64,000 nucleotides of DNA, from assembly GCF_030123105.1 (NCBI RefSeq), contig NZ_CP126095.1:6014001-6078000 (forward strand), read 5' to 3'. Under the pieces are notes generated by a model. The model worked only from the letters and a program-made list of their open reading frames with translations. It was not told the DNA's origin and searched no databases. The stretch is from Paenibacillus sp. G2S3. Lineage in GTDB: Bacteria > Bacillota > Bacilli > Paenibacillales > Paenibacillaceae. Position numbers and translations under genes: made by a program. Positions 50,721 through 60,544 of this stretch are shown in pieces (within the stretch, counting starts at the first letter, position 1; each line of letters starts with the position of its first letter).

Positions 50721-51458
50721 TTAACCATTCTTCGAGTGATACACTTTATCTTCTGAACGTCTTCTACGACGGTGCCGGCGTCTGGCTGTTAATCGATCGA
50801 TGTTTTGTTTAAAACCATATAACGCGTAAATCCCAAGTAAGACGAAGATTAGCTTAGCAATTTGTTCAGGGAACACAACAGCAACAGCCACGGCAACAAC
50901 AATGACTACTGGCGCTCCGACAACCACTTTTTTAGGTAATCCAACCTTCTTAAAATTAGGATATTTAACAGTGCTGACCATCAAATAAGATAAGAGTAAT
51001 GTAGCCACGATCATAAATGGAGCAGAAACATCTTTATTAAAAAGAGCTAATGTGGCAAGTACACCACCAGCAGCAGGAATTGGCAATCCGATGAAATAAC
51101 CAGGAACTCCTGGATGAACATTAAAGCGAGCAAGGCGCAATGCACCAAACACCGGAAAAATTGCAGTTACTGTCCAAGCTAATGCAGAATTTAAATCATG
51201 CAGGCTTGAGACGTACATAATAACAGCGGGTGCTACTCCAAAAGAAACTACATCGGACAAAGAGTCCAATTCCTTACCAAATTCACTCTCACATTTAAGT
51301 GCGCGAGCAACCCGGCCATCTAATCCGTCTAACAGCATAGCAATAATAACCATGATAGCGGCCATGCTAACTTTGCCGTCAAACGCCATCATGATACCAA
51401 ACATTCCGAGCATCAAGTTACCTATGGTAAAAAGACTCGGAATTGATTTTTGTATCAT
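50721..51458 (-). CDS. pssA: CDP-diacylglycerol--serine O-phosphatidyltransferase PssA
   Basis: The 245-residue membrane enzyme makes phosphatidylserine for phosphatidylethanolamine. It has the CDP-alcohol phosphotransferase motif DGRVAR...GKELDSLSD (Asp47-Gly48, Arg52, Gly61, Asp65, Asp69) and about eight membrane segments. It ends with a strongly basic tail (RLTARRHRRRRRSEDK). It is placed between disA and yacL, which is not the B. subtilis order; its own terminator ends the unit. Confidence 0.93.
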   Translation of the reverse strand: MIQKSIPSLFTIGNLMLGMFGIMMAFDGKVSMAAIMVIIAMLLDGLDGRVARALKCESEFGKELDSLSDVVSFGVAPAVIMYVSSLHDLNSALAWTVTAIFPVFGALRLARFNVHPGVPGYFIGLPIPAAGGVLATLALFNKDVSAPFMIVATLLLSYLMVSTVKYPNFKKVGLPKKVVVGAPVVIVVAVAVAVVFPEQIAKLIFVLLGIYALYGFKQNIDRLTARRRHRRRRRSEDKVYHSKNG

Positions 51459-51522
51459 TTCTTCACCTCAATTTTCTCACATTGGCCTTAAACAGCTCCA
51501 ATATTACGTGATTGTATGTTAT

Positions 51523-52599
51523 TTACATTTGCCTGTCAATAAGAACTTGCTTCTGTAAACGTTTGAGCCCATCCTGAATATTACGAGCTCGCACCTCCCC
51601 AATTCCGTCCACTTCATCCAGTTCAGCTATACTTGCAGACATCAAATTAGGCAGCATTTCAAACCGCTCCACCAGATTATGAATGATCACATTTGGAAGC
51701 CGCGGAATTTTGTTAAGCAGACGATATCCACGTGGTGTAACCACTTCTTCGGAAGAAATTGCCGTAGAAGAGTAGCCCAGCAATCGAGCAATATGGTTGT
51801 CATCCATTAGGTCATCATCACTAATACGTTTGAGACCAGCAATAATTTCACGAATTTTATCTTCTTGCTCTTCCTTAGCATAGTCTCTGTATAGGAGCCA
51901 TGCTTCTTCCTCTGTATTTCCAACCAGTTCTTCCATCTGCATGCTGATTAAGCGTCCTTCGTTGCCCAGTTCATTTATATATCGTTTGATCTCCATTTTT
52001 ATGCGCAGAACCATCTCTACCCGTTGAATCACTCCAACCACTTCGGCGACCGTTACGATTCCCTCATACTCCGAAGCAGACAAATTCGTCAGTCCTTGTG
52101 TAAGAACCGCTTTGTACTTTTCGAGGGTTTGAATCGCTTGATTAGCTTTAGCCAAAATAGCTCCGATTTCTTTCAATGCATATCGAATGGAGCCTTGATA
52201 CAGAGTAATGATGTTGCGGCGCTGTGAAATGGAAACCACCAGTTTACCTGTTTGCTTCGCTACGCGCTCGGCGGTCCGGTGACGAATGCCTGTTTCGATG
52301 GAGGAGATGGACGAATCCGGAATTAGCTGTGTATTTGCATACAAAATGCGTTTCAAATCCTCACTAAGAATAATGGCACCGTCCATTTTGGCTAGCTCAT
52401 ATAAATAATTGGGCGAAAAATCGCAGTTAATGGAGAATCCTCCATCCACTACCTCCATCACCTCAGGACTATACCCAACGACGATTAGTGCTCCCGTCTT
52501 AGCGCGTAGCACATTCTCCAGACCTTCTCGAAAAGGTGTCCCCGGTGCTGCCAGTCTGAGCAGATCATTCATATTTTCTAATTGGTTATATTCTTTCAT
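51523..52599 (-). CDS. disA: diadenylate cyclase and DNA-integrity scanning protein DisA
   Basis: The 358-residue protein has the N-terminal DAC domain with [10 protein letters not shown] (Asp73-Gly74-Ala75) and RHRTAER (106-112), which makes c-di-AMP from ATP, a central helical linker and C-terminal helix-hairpin-helix DNA-binding region ([14 protein letters not shown]). In B. subtilis it patrols DNA and stops at lesions, linked to the start of sporulation. It is 14 bases after radA, with which it cooperates. Confidence 0.96.
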   Translation of the reverse strand: MKEYNQLENMNDLLRLAAPGTPFREGLENVLRAKTGALIVVGYSPEVMEVVDGGFSINCDFSPNYLYELAKMDGAIILSEDLKRILYANTQLIPDSSISSIETGIRHRTAERVAKQTGKLVVSISQRRNIITLYQGSIRYALKEIGAILAKANQAIQTLEKYKAVLTQGLTNLSASEYEGIVTVAEVVGVIQRVEMVLRIKMEIKRYINELGNEGRLISMQMEELVGNTEEEAWLLYRDYAKEEQEDKIREIIAGLKRISDDDLMDDNHIARLLGYSSTAISSEEVVTPRGYRLLNKIPRLPNVIIHNLVERFEMLPNLMSASIAELDEVDGIGEVRARNIQDGLKRLQKQVLIDRQM

Positions 52600-52613
52600 A
52601 ATCCCTGTGCCCC

Positions 52614-53981
52614 CTAATCTAACGCGACCGATAGTGCATCTGCTACGGTACTGACGCCAATAATCTGGATATCTTGCGGGTGCTTCCAGCCCTTCAAACT
52701 TTTCTCTGGCATGATCACCCGCCGGAAGCCTAGCTTCGCGGCCTCCTTCACACGCATTTCCGCGCGTGAAACACCTCTTACTTCACCTGTAAGCCCTACT
52801 TCACCGAAGAAAACATCGTAAGGTTTTGTTGAAATATCACGAAAGCTGGAAGCGATACTAATAGCTACTGCTAAATCAATCGCCGGTTCATCCAGCTTCA
52901 CTCCTCCAGCAACATTAAGGTAAGCATCCTGATTCTGCAGGAACATGCCCATCCGCTTTTCCAGTACAGCGATAATAAGTGCCATTCGCTGGTGATCCAT
53001 ACCTGTGCACATCCGGCGCGGGGAGGGGAAATGAGTGGCGGCGACAAGAGCCTGAAGCTCTACAAGCACTGGTCTAGTCCCTTCCATACTGGCCACGACT
53101 GTAGATCCAGCTACACCAAGTGGACGTTCCGACAAGAAGAGCTCAGATGGATTCTCTACTTCTGTTAGTCCCACTTCACCCATTTCGAAAATGCCGATTT
53201 CATTCGTTGAACCGAAGCGATTCTTCACAGCCCGCAGGAGTCTATACGTATGATGCCGCTCTCCCTCAAAATACAGCACACAATCCACCATATGTTCAAG
53301 CATCCTTGGGCCTGCAATAGCTCCTTCCTTGGTGACATGCCCAACGAGAACTGTAGCAATTCCCCGAATCTTAGCGATACGCATAAATCTTGTCGTACAT
53401 TCCCGAACCTGGGTCACGCTGCCTGGCGCACTGGTTACTTCTGGCATAAATACAGTCTGAATTGAATCGATAACAAGAAATTGCGGTTGAATTTGTTCAA
53501 TCGCTTCTTCTATGCTTTCCATATTCGTCTCACATAGTACATATAGCTCAGCTGACAACGCACCGAGGCGATCCGCACGCAGCTTAGTTTGCCTTACCGA
53601 TTCTTCGCCCGAAATGTACAGCACTCGCAATCCCTGAGTAGTCAGAGCATGCGATGTCTGTAATAAGAGCGTAGATTTACCGATTCCTGGGTCTCCCCCT
53701 ACTAGTACCAGCGATCCTGGCACGATCCCCCCACCGAGAACACGGTTAAGCTCACCTATACCTGTCAGTATGCGCGGTTCCTTGTCACTTTCTATACTTA
53801 TGATCGATTGTGCCTTTTCTTTACTATGAAAAATAGGGGCATTCATTCCCTGTGTTTTGACTACGCTTTCCGTTTCCTCCACCATGGAGTTCCAAGCTTG
53901 GCACCCGGGACATTTACCGAACCATTTTGGCGATTCGTATCCACAATCGGTGCAAAAAAATTTAGTTTTTGGTTTAGCCAT
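52614..53981 (-). CDS. radA: DNA repair protein RadA (Sms)
   Basis: The 455-residue protein has an N-terminal C4 zinc finger ([18 protein letters not shown]), a RecA-like core with Walker [11 protein letters not shown] and the RadA motif KNRFGS, and a C-terminal Lon-like domain. It promotes branch migration in recombination. It forms a pair with disA and follows a 290-base gap after clpC. Confidence 0.97.
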   Translation of the reverse strand: MAKPKTKFFCTDCGYESPKWFGKCPGCQAWNSMVEETESVVKTQGMNAPIFHSKEKAQSIISIESDKEPRILTGIGELNRVLGGGIVPGSLVLVGGDPGIGKSTLLLQTSHALTTQGLRVLYISGEESVRQTKLRADRLGALSAELYVLCETNMESIEEAIEQIQPQFLVIDSIQTVFMPEVTSAPGSVTQVRECTTRFMRIAKIRGIATVLVGHVTKEGAIAGPRMLEHMVDCVLYFEGERHHTYRLLRAVKNRFGSTNEIGIFEMGEVGLTEVENPSELFLSERPLGVAGSTVVASMEGTRPVLVELQALVAATHFPSPRRMCTGMDHQRMALIIAVLEKRMGMFLQNQDAYLNVAGGVKLDEPAIDLAVAISIASSFRDISTKPYDVFFGEVGLTGEVRGVSRAEMRVKEAAKLGFRRVIMPEKSLKGWKHPQDIQIIGVSTVADALSVALD

Positions 53982-54086
53982 TTGTTCTCCTTACGGTCCG
54001 AACTTTTAAATTGCGGATATTTTCTTCTAATGAAAGTTTACCATTTCTGCCCCTTTAACGAAAGGTCATTCGGAATTTGTACTAAA

Positions 54087-54114
54087 TGTATATTTTTAAG
54101 AGATAAATTTTCAA
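54087..54114 (-). promoter_or_regulatory. candidate promoter of radA
   Basis: On the minus strand TTGAAA (54109-54114), a 16-base spacer and TATACA (54087-54092) lie about 105 bases before radA. The -35 directly abuts copy A of the dispersed repeat. Confidence 0.45.
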
Positions 54115-54214
54115 CAAGTATAACCGCCTTCGGCCTCTTTATAAGGACGGTAAGCGTTTAAGCGAGAAATATAAGAAATAACGTATGGTGTGAAACTTAT
54201 ACTTTCTTATATTT
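54115..54214 (+). repeat. dispersed structured repeat, copy A
   Basis: This 100-base element is about 87 percent identical by eye to copy B at 59174-59272, in the same orientation. It contains two interleaved inverted pairs (AAGTATAA with TTATACTT; AAATATAAG with CTTATATTT) and several mini-hairpins such as CGCC-TTCG-GC. It lies between the clpC terminator and the radA promoter. Function is unknown. Confidence 0.8.
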
Positions 54215-54258
54215 AAAAAAGCTCCCGCCCCTCAATAAACTGAGGAGCGGAAGCTTTA
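54215..54258 (-). terminator. terminator of the ctsR-clpC operon
   Basis: On the minus strand AAAGCTTCCGCTCCTCAG pairs with TGAGGGGCGGGAGCTTT, followed by six T. It starts about 15 bases after the clpC stop and abuts repeat copy A. Confidence 0.85.
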
Positions 54259-54271
54259 TTTATTCCGTTTT

Positions 54272-56740
54272 TTATTCGGATTCTACTTCTTTTTCAAGCA
54301 GTGGTGCTACAGGAGCATCCACTTTATTCACTACAAGTTCTCCGCCAACTTCATCAATGTTGAGGGAATCACCCTTTTGGATATTACCTCTCAACAATTC
54401 CTCAGAGAGACGGTCTTCAATATGCTTCTGAATCGCACGACGCAATGGACGTGCACCGAAGGCTGGGTCATAACCTTCTTTAGCCAAGAAAGCCTTCGCC
54501 GCATCCGTGAGTACGAAATCAACATCATATTCACGCAGCCGCTTGCGCAGTTCATCAGACATCAACGTAACGATTTCAGCAATATGCTTCTCATCGAGGG
54601 AATGGAAGACTATGATTTCGTCAATCCGGTTCAAGAACTCTGGACGGAAGCTCTTCTTGAGCTCTTCCATAACCTTGCCCTTCATATTACCGTATTCTGC
54701 TCCGGCATCTTGTACAGCTGTGAATCCAAGTGTCGAATTCTTCTTGATCGCTTGTGCGCCTACGTTAGAAGTCAGAATAATTAATGTATTACGGAAATCG
54801 ACTACCCGTCCTTTAGAGTCAGTCAAACGACCATCTTCAAGAACTTGCAGCAAAATGTTAAACACTTCTGGGTGCGCTTTTTCAATTTCATCAAGCAGCA
54901 CTACAGAATAAGGTTTACGGCGTACCTTCTCGGTTAATTGGCCACCTTCTTCATAGCCAACATATCCAGGAGGGGCTCCGACTAAACGGGACGTGGAGTG
55001 CTTCTCCATGTATTCCGACATATCAATACGGATGACCGCATTCTCATCGCCGAACATGGCTTCAGCCAATGCACGCGCCAACTCAGTTTTACCTACACCA
55101 GTAGGGCCGAGGAAAATAAAGGAACCCATTGGACGTTTCGGATCTTTAAGGCCCGCACGCGCACGGCGTAGTGCCCGGCTAACTGCCTTAACAGCTTCGT
55201 CCTGACCGATCACTCGTTCATGCAGTAAAGCCTCCATGTTAAGCAGACGGTCGGTCTCCTCTTCCTTCAGCTTACTTACAGGTATACCCGTCCAGCTAGC
55301 TACAACCTGTGCGATGTCTTCAGGTGTAACCTCTGAATCCGTGCGACCCTGTTTTTCTTTCCATTGGTTCTTAGTCGTATCAAGCTCTTCACGGATTTTT
55401 TGCTCTGTATCACGCAAGGCAGCCGCTTTTTCAAACTCTTGACTCTGCACTGCGGAATCTTTCTCCTTGCGGATATCATCCAAGCGCATTTCCAGTTCCT
55501 TCAGATTTGGCGGTATGGTGTAAGAGTGAAGCCTTACTTTAGATCCCGCTTCATCGATAAGGTCAATCGCTTTATCTGGTAGGAAACGATCCGGGATGTA
55601 ACGATCGGACAACTTCACTGCTTCCACAATAGCTTCATCCGTAATCTTCACACGGTGATGCGCTTCATAACGATCACGAAGACCAAATAGAATTTGTACA
55701 GCTTCTTCCGGAGAAGGTTGATCCACCGTAATCGGTTGGAAACGTCGCTCCAATGCTGCATCTTTTTCAATATATTTACGATATTCGTCAAGCGTAGTCG
55801 CACCAATGCACTGAAGTTCTCCACGGGCTAAAGCCGGCTTCAGAATGTTAGAAGCGTCAATTGCACCTTCCGCGCCACCAGCACCGATCAAAGTATGCAG
55901 CTCATCGATAAAGAGCACGATATTACCTGCTTGGCGAATCTCATCCATAATTTTCTTGAGGCGGTCTTCGAACTCACCGCGATATTTTGTTCCAGCCACT
56001 ACTGAGCCCATGTCGAGGGTCATGACGCGTTTATCGCGAAGCGTTTCTGGAATTTCATTGTTGATAATCTTTTGTGCAAGTCCTTCAGCGATAGCTGTTT
56101 TACCAACACCAGGTTCACCGATCAGTACCGGGTTATTCTTAGTCCGGCGACTCAGTACCTGAATAACACGTTCAATTTCCTTGCTACGGCCGATAACAGG
56201 GTCTAGATTGCCCTCCTTAGCATAGGCAGTCAAATCGCGCGCAAGACCATCTAGGGTCGGTGTGCTGACGTTAGCCGGAGTCCCACTATGACTAGAGGCT
56301 GCCTCGCTGCTTCCCAGGAGTTGAAGCACTTGTTGACGAGCTTTGTTCAAGCTGATGCCGAGGTTATTAAGCACACGAGCCGCGACACCTTCTCCTTCAC
56401 GGATAAGTCCAAGCAAAATATGCTCAGTGCCAACATACGTATGACCCAGTTTGCGGGCTTCGTCCATCGACAGCTCAATCACTTTTTTAGCGCGAGGAGT
56501 ATAAGCAATGTTCGTAGGCTGTTCTTGACCTCTGCCAATCAGTGTCTCCACTTCGTCCTGGATTTTTTCAAGACCTAGCCCTAAAGCTATTAATGCCTTA
56601 GCAGCAATGCCGTCTCCTTCACGAATAAGTCCGAGCAAAATATGTTCTGTACCAATATTGTTGTGTCCTAAACGAACAGCTTCTTCCTGCGCCAGCGCTA
56701 GCACTTTTTGTGCGCGTTCCGTAAATCTTCCAAACATCAT
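54272..56740 (-). CDS. clpC: ATP-dependent Clp protease ATPase subunit ClpC
   Basis: The 822-residue AAA+ unfoldase works with ClpP. It has two N-terminal Clp repeats ([16 protein letters not shown] and later [16 protein letters not shown]), the first ATPase domain (GEPGVGKTA), a middle region with a UVR-like helix ([13 protein letters not shown]) and the second ATPase domain (GPTGVGKTE). Adaptors include McsB and MecA; McsB marks targets by arginine phosphorylation. The first two codons are both ATG; the second fits the ribosome site AGGAG slightly better, but Bacillus uses the first. It is the last gene of the CtsR-controlled operon. Confidence 0.98.
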   Translation of the reverse strand: MMFGRFTERAQKVLALAQEEAVRLGHNNIGTEHILLGLIREGDGIAAKALIALGLGLEKIQDEVETLIGRGQEQPTNIAYTPRAKKVIELSMDEARKLGHTYVGTEHILLGLIREGEGVAARVLNNLGISLNKARQQVLQLLGSSEAASSHSGTPANVSTPTLDGLARDLTAYAKEGNLDPVIGRSKEIERVIQVLSRRTKNNPVLIGEPGVGKTAIAEGLAQKIINNEIPETLRDKRVMTLDMGSVVAGTKYRGEFEDRLKKIMDEIRQAGNIVLFIDELHTLIGAGGAEGAIDASNILKPALARGELQCIGATTLDEYRKYIEKDAALERRFQPITVDQPSPEEAVQILFGLRDRYEAHHRVKITDEAIVEAVKLSDRYIPDRFLPDKAIDLIDEAGSKVRLHSYTIPPNLKELEMRLDDIRKEKDSAVQSQEFEKAAALRDTEQKIREELDTTKNQWKEKQGRTDSEVTPEDIAQVVASWTGIPVSKLKEEETDRLLNMEALLHERVIGQDEAVKAVSRALRRARAGLKDPKRPMGSFIFLGPTGVGKTELARALAEAMFGDENAVIRIDMSEYMEKHSTSRLVGAPPGYVGYEEGGQLTEKVRRKPYSVVLLDEIEKAHPEVFNILLQVLEDGRLTDSKGRVVDFRNTLIILTSNVGAQAIKKNSTLGFTAVQDAGAEYGNMKGKVMEELKKSFRPEFLNRIDEIIVFHSLDEKHIAEIVTLMSDELRKRLREYDVDFVLTDAAKAFLAKEGYDPAFGARPLRRAIQKHIEDRLSEELLRGNIQKGDSLNIDEVGGELVVNKVDAPVAPLLEKEVESE

Positions 56741-56775
56741 ATCTCCTGCACCTCCATGAATAGTAAATATCTATA

Positions 56776-57840
56776 TTAATGTTGTGTTCCCAGTGTCTCT
56801 CGGAGCAGTTTTGCCCGATACATATCTCGTTCAGTGGCGTTCAGCTCATCGCCGAACATCTTTTGCAGAAATCCTGGCTGTGTCTTAACGTTAAGTTCAT
56901 TAAGCACGGAAATCGAAAGGCCTTCCAGAATACCAAGGTCAACCCCAAGTCTCACATCAGACAGTCGTTGTGCAGATTCTTTAAGCTCCATAAGAGCCGC
57001 ATAACATAAAATCCCGTAAGAACGCTTCACTCGGTCTGTTATTCTCAGTGCGGAATCAACAAGCAACCGTTCACGTGCATTTCGCTCATGCTCTATAATC
57101 TGGGTGACTACACTGTGAAGGTTCTCTATAATTTCACTTTCCGTTTGACCGAGAGTGATCTGATTAGAAATTTGAAAGATGTTCCCTACTGCTTCGCTAC
57201 CCTCACCGTAAATTCCTCTTACCGTCAATCCCACTTGATTCACTGCGGACAGTATGCGATTGATCTGATGAGTCATTACAAGCGCTGGTAGATGCAGCAT
57301 TACCGAGGCACGGAGCCCTGTACCTACATTAGTGGGACAACTGGTCAAATATCCTCTTTTATCATCAAAAGCGTAATTGACAGCTGCCTCAAATATATCA
57401 TCGATCGCCGTCGCACGTTCCCATGCTTCTCTAACCTGAAGACCAGGAAACAGACATTGGATTCGCAGATGGTCCTCTTCGTTAATCATGATGCTGACCG
57501 ACTCATCTTCATTTAATAATACAGCCGCACTGCGCGAATCATTAGCCAAGTTAGGACTGATTAGATGCTTCTCAACCAGTACCTTTTTGTCCAGTTCATT
57601 CACTTCATCAAGCTTTAGGAGTTGAAAGGATCCGAAATCTGCAGCTGCTTCTTCATGAAACACAGGAGCCAGCAGCTCTAATACTTCTTCCGATTGCTCT
57701 AAGGAAGCCAGCATTGGGAACGGAAGATGCTCTAGATTACGGGCAATACGCATACGACTGCTAATTACAATCTCGGAGTGACTACCTCCAGAACGCATCC
57801 AATCACTAAGCGCTTGTTCAGTAAATCGGAGACTTGACAT
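56776..57840 (-). CDS. mcsB: protein arginine kinase McsB
   Basis: The 354-residue phosphagen-kinase-like protein phosphorylates Arg residues. This inactivates CtsR and tags proteins for ClpCP. It shows SSRMRIARNLEHLPFP near the start and the catalytic LTSCPTNVGTGLRASVMLH. It lies between mcsA and clpC. Confidence 0.96.
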   Translation of the reverse strand: MSSLRFTEQALSDWMRSGGSHSEIVISSRMRIARNLEHLPFPMLASLEQSEEVLELLAPVFHEEAAADFGSFQLLKLDEVNELDKKVLVEKHLISPNLANDSRSAAVLLNEDESVSIMINEEDHLRIQCLFPGLQVREAWERATAIDDIFEAAVNYAFDDKRGYLTSCPTNVGTGLRASVMLHLPALVMTHQINRILSAVNQVGLTVRGIYGEGSEAVGNIFQISNQITLGQTESEIIENLHSVVTQIIEHERNARERLLVDSALRITDRVKRSYGILCYAALMELKESAQRLSDVRLGVDLGILEGLSISVLNELNVKTQPGFLQKMFGDELNATERDMYRAKLLRETLGTQH

Positions 57841-57868
57841 GTCATATCCCCCCTATATATCAAAGACT

Positions 57869-58393
57869 TTACTCTTGTGCTATTTCTTTTTCAAGTTTAC
57901 GAATCTGATCTCGCAGCTCTGCCGCTTTCTCGAATTCTTCTTGTGTAATGCTTTGCTGTAGTTCCTGCTTGAGTTCATCAATCTGGCGTCTAAATACTAT
58001 CTGAGCTCCTGCACGTTTCGGTATCTTACCTACATGTGAAGTACTGCCATGCACTCGCTTAAAAAGCGGATCCAGTGCGCTGTTAAAATATTTATAACAG
58101 GAGCTACAGCCAAAACGGCCTAATTTGCTAAACTGGGAGTACGTCATCCCACAATTCTCACATTGCAGACTCTGCGTAGTCTTCGTTGCAGCCGACTTCT
58201 CCTTGCCGGCACCTTCAAGATCAAGCAGACCTGACAGCAGACTGTGTATAGAGAATCCTCCAGCCGTTCCGGGAATGAGTTCACCCTTCTCCCGTGCACA
58301 GCTCTCGCAGATATGAAACTCCGTCTTCTCTCCATTCACGATCTTAGTGAAGTGGAGTGTTGCCGGCTTGACGCCACATTCCTGGCATTGCAT
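57869..58393 (-). CDS. mcsA: McsB activator protein McsA
   Basis: The 174-residue protein has several zinc-type Cys pairs (CQEC, CESC, CENC, CSSC) and a C-terminal UVR domain (EEFEKAAELRDQIRKLE). It activates McsB under heat and oxidative stress and senses metal or redox state through its Cys pairs. The start is the ATG at 58393, which gives QCQECGVKPATLHF. It lies between ctsR and mcsB. Confidence 0.95.
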   Translation of the reverse strand: MQCQECGVKPATLHFTKIVNGEKTEFHICESCAREKGELIPGTAGGFSIHSLLSGLLDLEGAGKEKSAATKTTQSLQCENCGMTYSQFSKLGRFGCSSCYKYFNSALDPLFKRVHGSTSHVGKIPKRAGAQIVFRRQIDELKQELQQSITQEEFEKAAELRDQIRKLEKEIAQE

Positions 58394-58423
58394 AAGCGAA
58401 AGCCCCTCCCTTATGGTTGACAA

Positions 58424-58885
58424 TTATTTGCCTAACAAAGAGATTAACATCGCCTTCATAATCTTGGCACGAATCTCATCCCGGTATGGAATCTTAACCG
58501 TTAGGCATTCACGAGAAACAGCAGCGCGCATAAGGCACGCTTCACGCTTACTTAGAAAACCAGCTTCCTCCAGCTGATAAATCAGCCCTTCAGCAGCGTT
58601 CTGATCAATCCCGCCACCTATAGTATGGTTTAAATGGGCATGCAGTGCCACGTTTGGTGGCAATTCAAAACGTTGAATACGAATATATCCCCCGCCACCA
58701 CGCTTACTTTCCACCACATAACCTTTTTCCAGAGTAAAGCGTGTACTGATGACATAATTGATCTGTGACGGTACGCATGAGAACTGGTCCGCCAGGTCAT
58801 TTCGCTGGATTTCCACCGTACCTTCGGGACTTTCATGCAAAATATTCTTCAGATATTGTTCGATAATATCAGAGATATTGCGCAT
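58424..58885 (-). CDS. ctsR: transcriptional repressor CtsR
   Basis: The 153-residue repressor controls clpC, clpP and clpE. It starts RNISDIIEQYLKNILHESPE and has a winged helix with SQINYVISTRFTLEKGYVVE and the DNA-contact wing RGGGGYIRI. McsB-McsA control its activity. The ATG follows GGAGG by 7 bases. It is the first gene of its own operon and is preceded by its own operator. Confidence 0.97.
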   Translation of the reverse strand: MRNISDIIEQYLKNILHESPEGTVEIQRNDLADQFSCVPSQINYVISTRFTLEKGYVVESKRGGGGYIRIQRFELPPNVALHAHLNHTIGGGIDQNAAEGLIYQLEEAGFLSKREACLMRAAVSRECLTVKIPYRDEIRAKIMKAMLISLLGK

Positions 58886-58972
58886 CACTCATCCTCCAGT
58901 GCTTAAATCTTTATAATACCAATTGCAACTTGCATTCATAATGACAATGGTCTTTAATTGAACTTAAACATT

Positions 58973-58981
58973 TGTGGATAA
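58973..58981 (+). promoter_or_regulatory. isolated DnaA box in the ctsR leader
   Basis: TGTGGATAA is an exact DnaA box (reverse orientation of TTATCCACA), about 90 bases before the ctsR start. A single site may be chance, though the nearby cluster at 60545-60810 makes it worth noting. Confidence 0.35.
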
Positions 58982-59028
58982 TCCCACACGTTCAAAGAAT
59001 CGGATCGCTGTCATTAAGCTTCGTTGAC

Positions 59029-59045
59029 TTTGACTTTCTTTGACT
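59029..59045 (-). promoter_or_regulatory. CtsR operator
   Basis: On the minus strand the tandem heptads AGTCAAA-GAA-AGTCAAA match the known CtsR operator (RGTCAAANANRGTCAAA), with a third partial repeat AGTCAAC adjoining. The site lies just after the -10 box, so bound CtsR would block transcription of its own operon. Confidence 0.88.
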
Positions 59046-59052
59046 TTTTAAT

Positions 59053-59080
59053 ATTATAACATATTCTGTGCTAATTCCAA
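59053..59080 (-). promoter_or_regulatory. promoter of ctsR-mcsA-mcsB-clpC
   Basis: On the minus strand TTGGAA (59075-59080), a 16-base spacer and a consensus TATAAT (59053-59058) lie directly upstream of the CtsR operator. Confidence 0.7.
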
Positions 59081-59173
59081 GTGGATTCTCTTATTTTTCA
59101 CTTTTTTCAGCGAATGTATTCGGAAATAAAGAACTCTCCCAACTTCTTTCGAAGGGGAGAGCCTAATTTTTGT

Positions 59174-59272
59174 CAAGTATAAACGCCTTCGGCGCCCTTA
59201 TTAGGACGATAAGCGTTTAAACGAGAAATATAAGGATAATGTACAGCGTGAAACTTATACTTTCTTATATTT
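59174..59272 (+). repeat. dispersed structured repeat, copy B
   Basis: This 99-base copy of the element at 54115-54214 has the same orientation, about 12 substitutions and one single-base indel. It lies between the ctsR promoter and the GNAT gene, whose stop codon immediately adjoins it. Compensating changes in the hairpins (such as CGCC-TTCG-GGCG here against CGCC-TTCG-GGCC) were not tested. Confidence 0.8.
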
Positions 59273-60445
59273 TTAAAAATGATCAAATAATGCTGTCTGT
59301 GCTTGTGGTAGAATTTCCTCGAACCACTCCAGTGCCGCTGACTGACCTGTAACACTTCCATAACGAGCCATTTCTGTTGGACGTTTGTATCCAAGCATCA
59401 AGGCCGTCAATGTGCCTATGTCACAGCTTAAGTCTGCTTCTGCCCGCTCCCCTTCCACTCGGGTTAAAGTAGCCGATCCCTCATTAGAGATGTTCCATGC
59501 CCACAATCCATCATTCCAAGGTGCATATTTATCTTTAATATATATAAGCTGCTGCTTTTGGCTGCTGTATCCTCTGAAGGTGTAACTTTCTATGAATGCC
59601 TTGGCATTAACAATGCGCCCCATAAAATAAGGATAATTCTCCTGCCCTATACGCGGATCTGGTAACAAGAAGGGTAACATGTCGTCCGAAGGCACCAGCT
59701 TTAAGGATGCCCCGGTCACCATCGAATCATGGTTCGCCAGAAATGTCCACAGCCCCTGCCTAGCTTGTTCATTCAAAAATACAAATTCATCAATAACCAG
59801 TTCTCTGTTCTCTACCTTATACAGCACGTATCCCTCTGGTTCACCACTCTTGGAGTAAAACACTGCACTCTTTCCTTCATCATCTAAAACAGAGTTCTCC
59901 CACCAGTCCAAATCGCGCTTAAGTGTCCCGTTATATTGGACAGCGAATCGATTGTATAAGCTATCCAATACTTCGATATCTTTTATGTCCCGTTTAACCT
60001 TGCCCTCAACTTCAACCTTCTTGGGAAACTTCGCTACTGGAATGGAGTATTTCTTATATTCACAATAAACTTCCCAGCCAAATTTACGATAAAAAGGAAT
60101 TAAGAACGGATGTAGAAAAGAGAGCGTTTGACCCGCCTCATTCATCGTATGCAGCGCATGAGTCAGAAGATTTGCCACATGTCCTTGTCTGCGGTTCTCC
60201 GGCCATGTAGCTACTCCTGCTATGCCACCCATAGGTACCACTCTACCCTGTATGTACACTTGGAAAGGAATAATCGTCAATTTAGCTTCCAATGTTCCGT
60301 CCTCAAAAGCACCCCATACCTGTTCAGCCTTGAATCTTTCCTTAGCACTTGCCCTTTTTTCACTAGGAAGCTTGTACTGAAAAGCATATTCTGACAAGTT
60401 CATGCTTGCTTCGAATTCTTCTGAACGTAACTGTCTTATTACCAC
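59273..60445 (-). CDS. Eis-like GNAT-family N-acetyltransferase
   Basis: This 390-residue protein has the Eis architecture: an N-terminal GNAT domain with the acetyl-CoA motif GVATWPENRRQGHVANLL (about residues 80-97), a second degenerate GNAT domain, and a C-terminal SCP2-type domain (about 290-390). It ends at ALFDHF, as Eis proteins need a free C-terminus. Eis acetylates aminoglycosides and other amines in mycobacteria; the substrate here is unknown. Start is a GTG after GAGGTGA. It is not in the B. subtilis rrn-ctsR interval, so it may be a lineage-specific addition. Confidence 0.85.
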   Translation of the reverse strand: MVIRQLRSEEFEASMNLSEYAFQYKLPSEKRASAKERFKAEQVWGAFEDGTLEAKLTIIPFQVYIQGRVVPMGGIAGVATWPENRRQGHVANLLTHALHTMNEAGQTLSFLHPFLIPFYRKFGWEVYCEYKKYSIPVAKFPKKVEVEGKVKRDIKDIEVLDSLYNRFAVQYNGTLKRDLDWWENSVLDDEGKSAVFYSKSGEPEGYVLYKVENRELVIDEFVFLNEQARQGLWTFLANHDSMVTGASLKLVPSDDMLPFLLPDPRIGQENYPYFMGRIVNAKAFIESYTFRGYSSQKQQLIYIKDKYAPWNDGLWAWNISNEGSATLTRVEGERAEADLSCDIGTLTALMLGYKRPTEMARYGSVTGQSAALEWFEEILPQAQTALFDHF

Positions 60446-60544
60446 AAACTCACCTCATCCTTTATAAAATTACTTTTAGGATAAGTATAACAAGAGCGTC
60501 AATTGTGCGCTAATCTATTGCATAATTTATAACTTTATTTTTAG

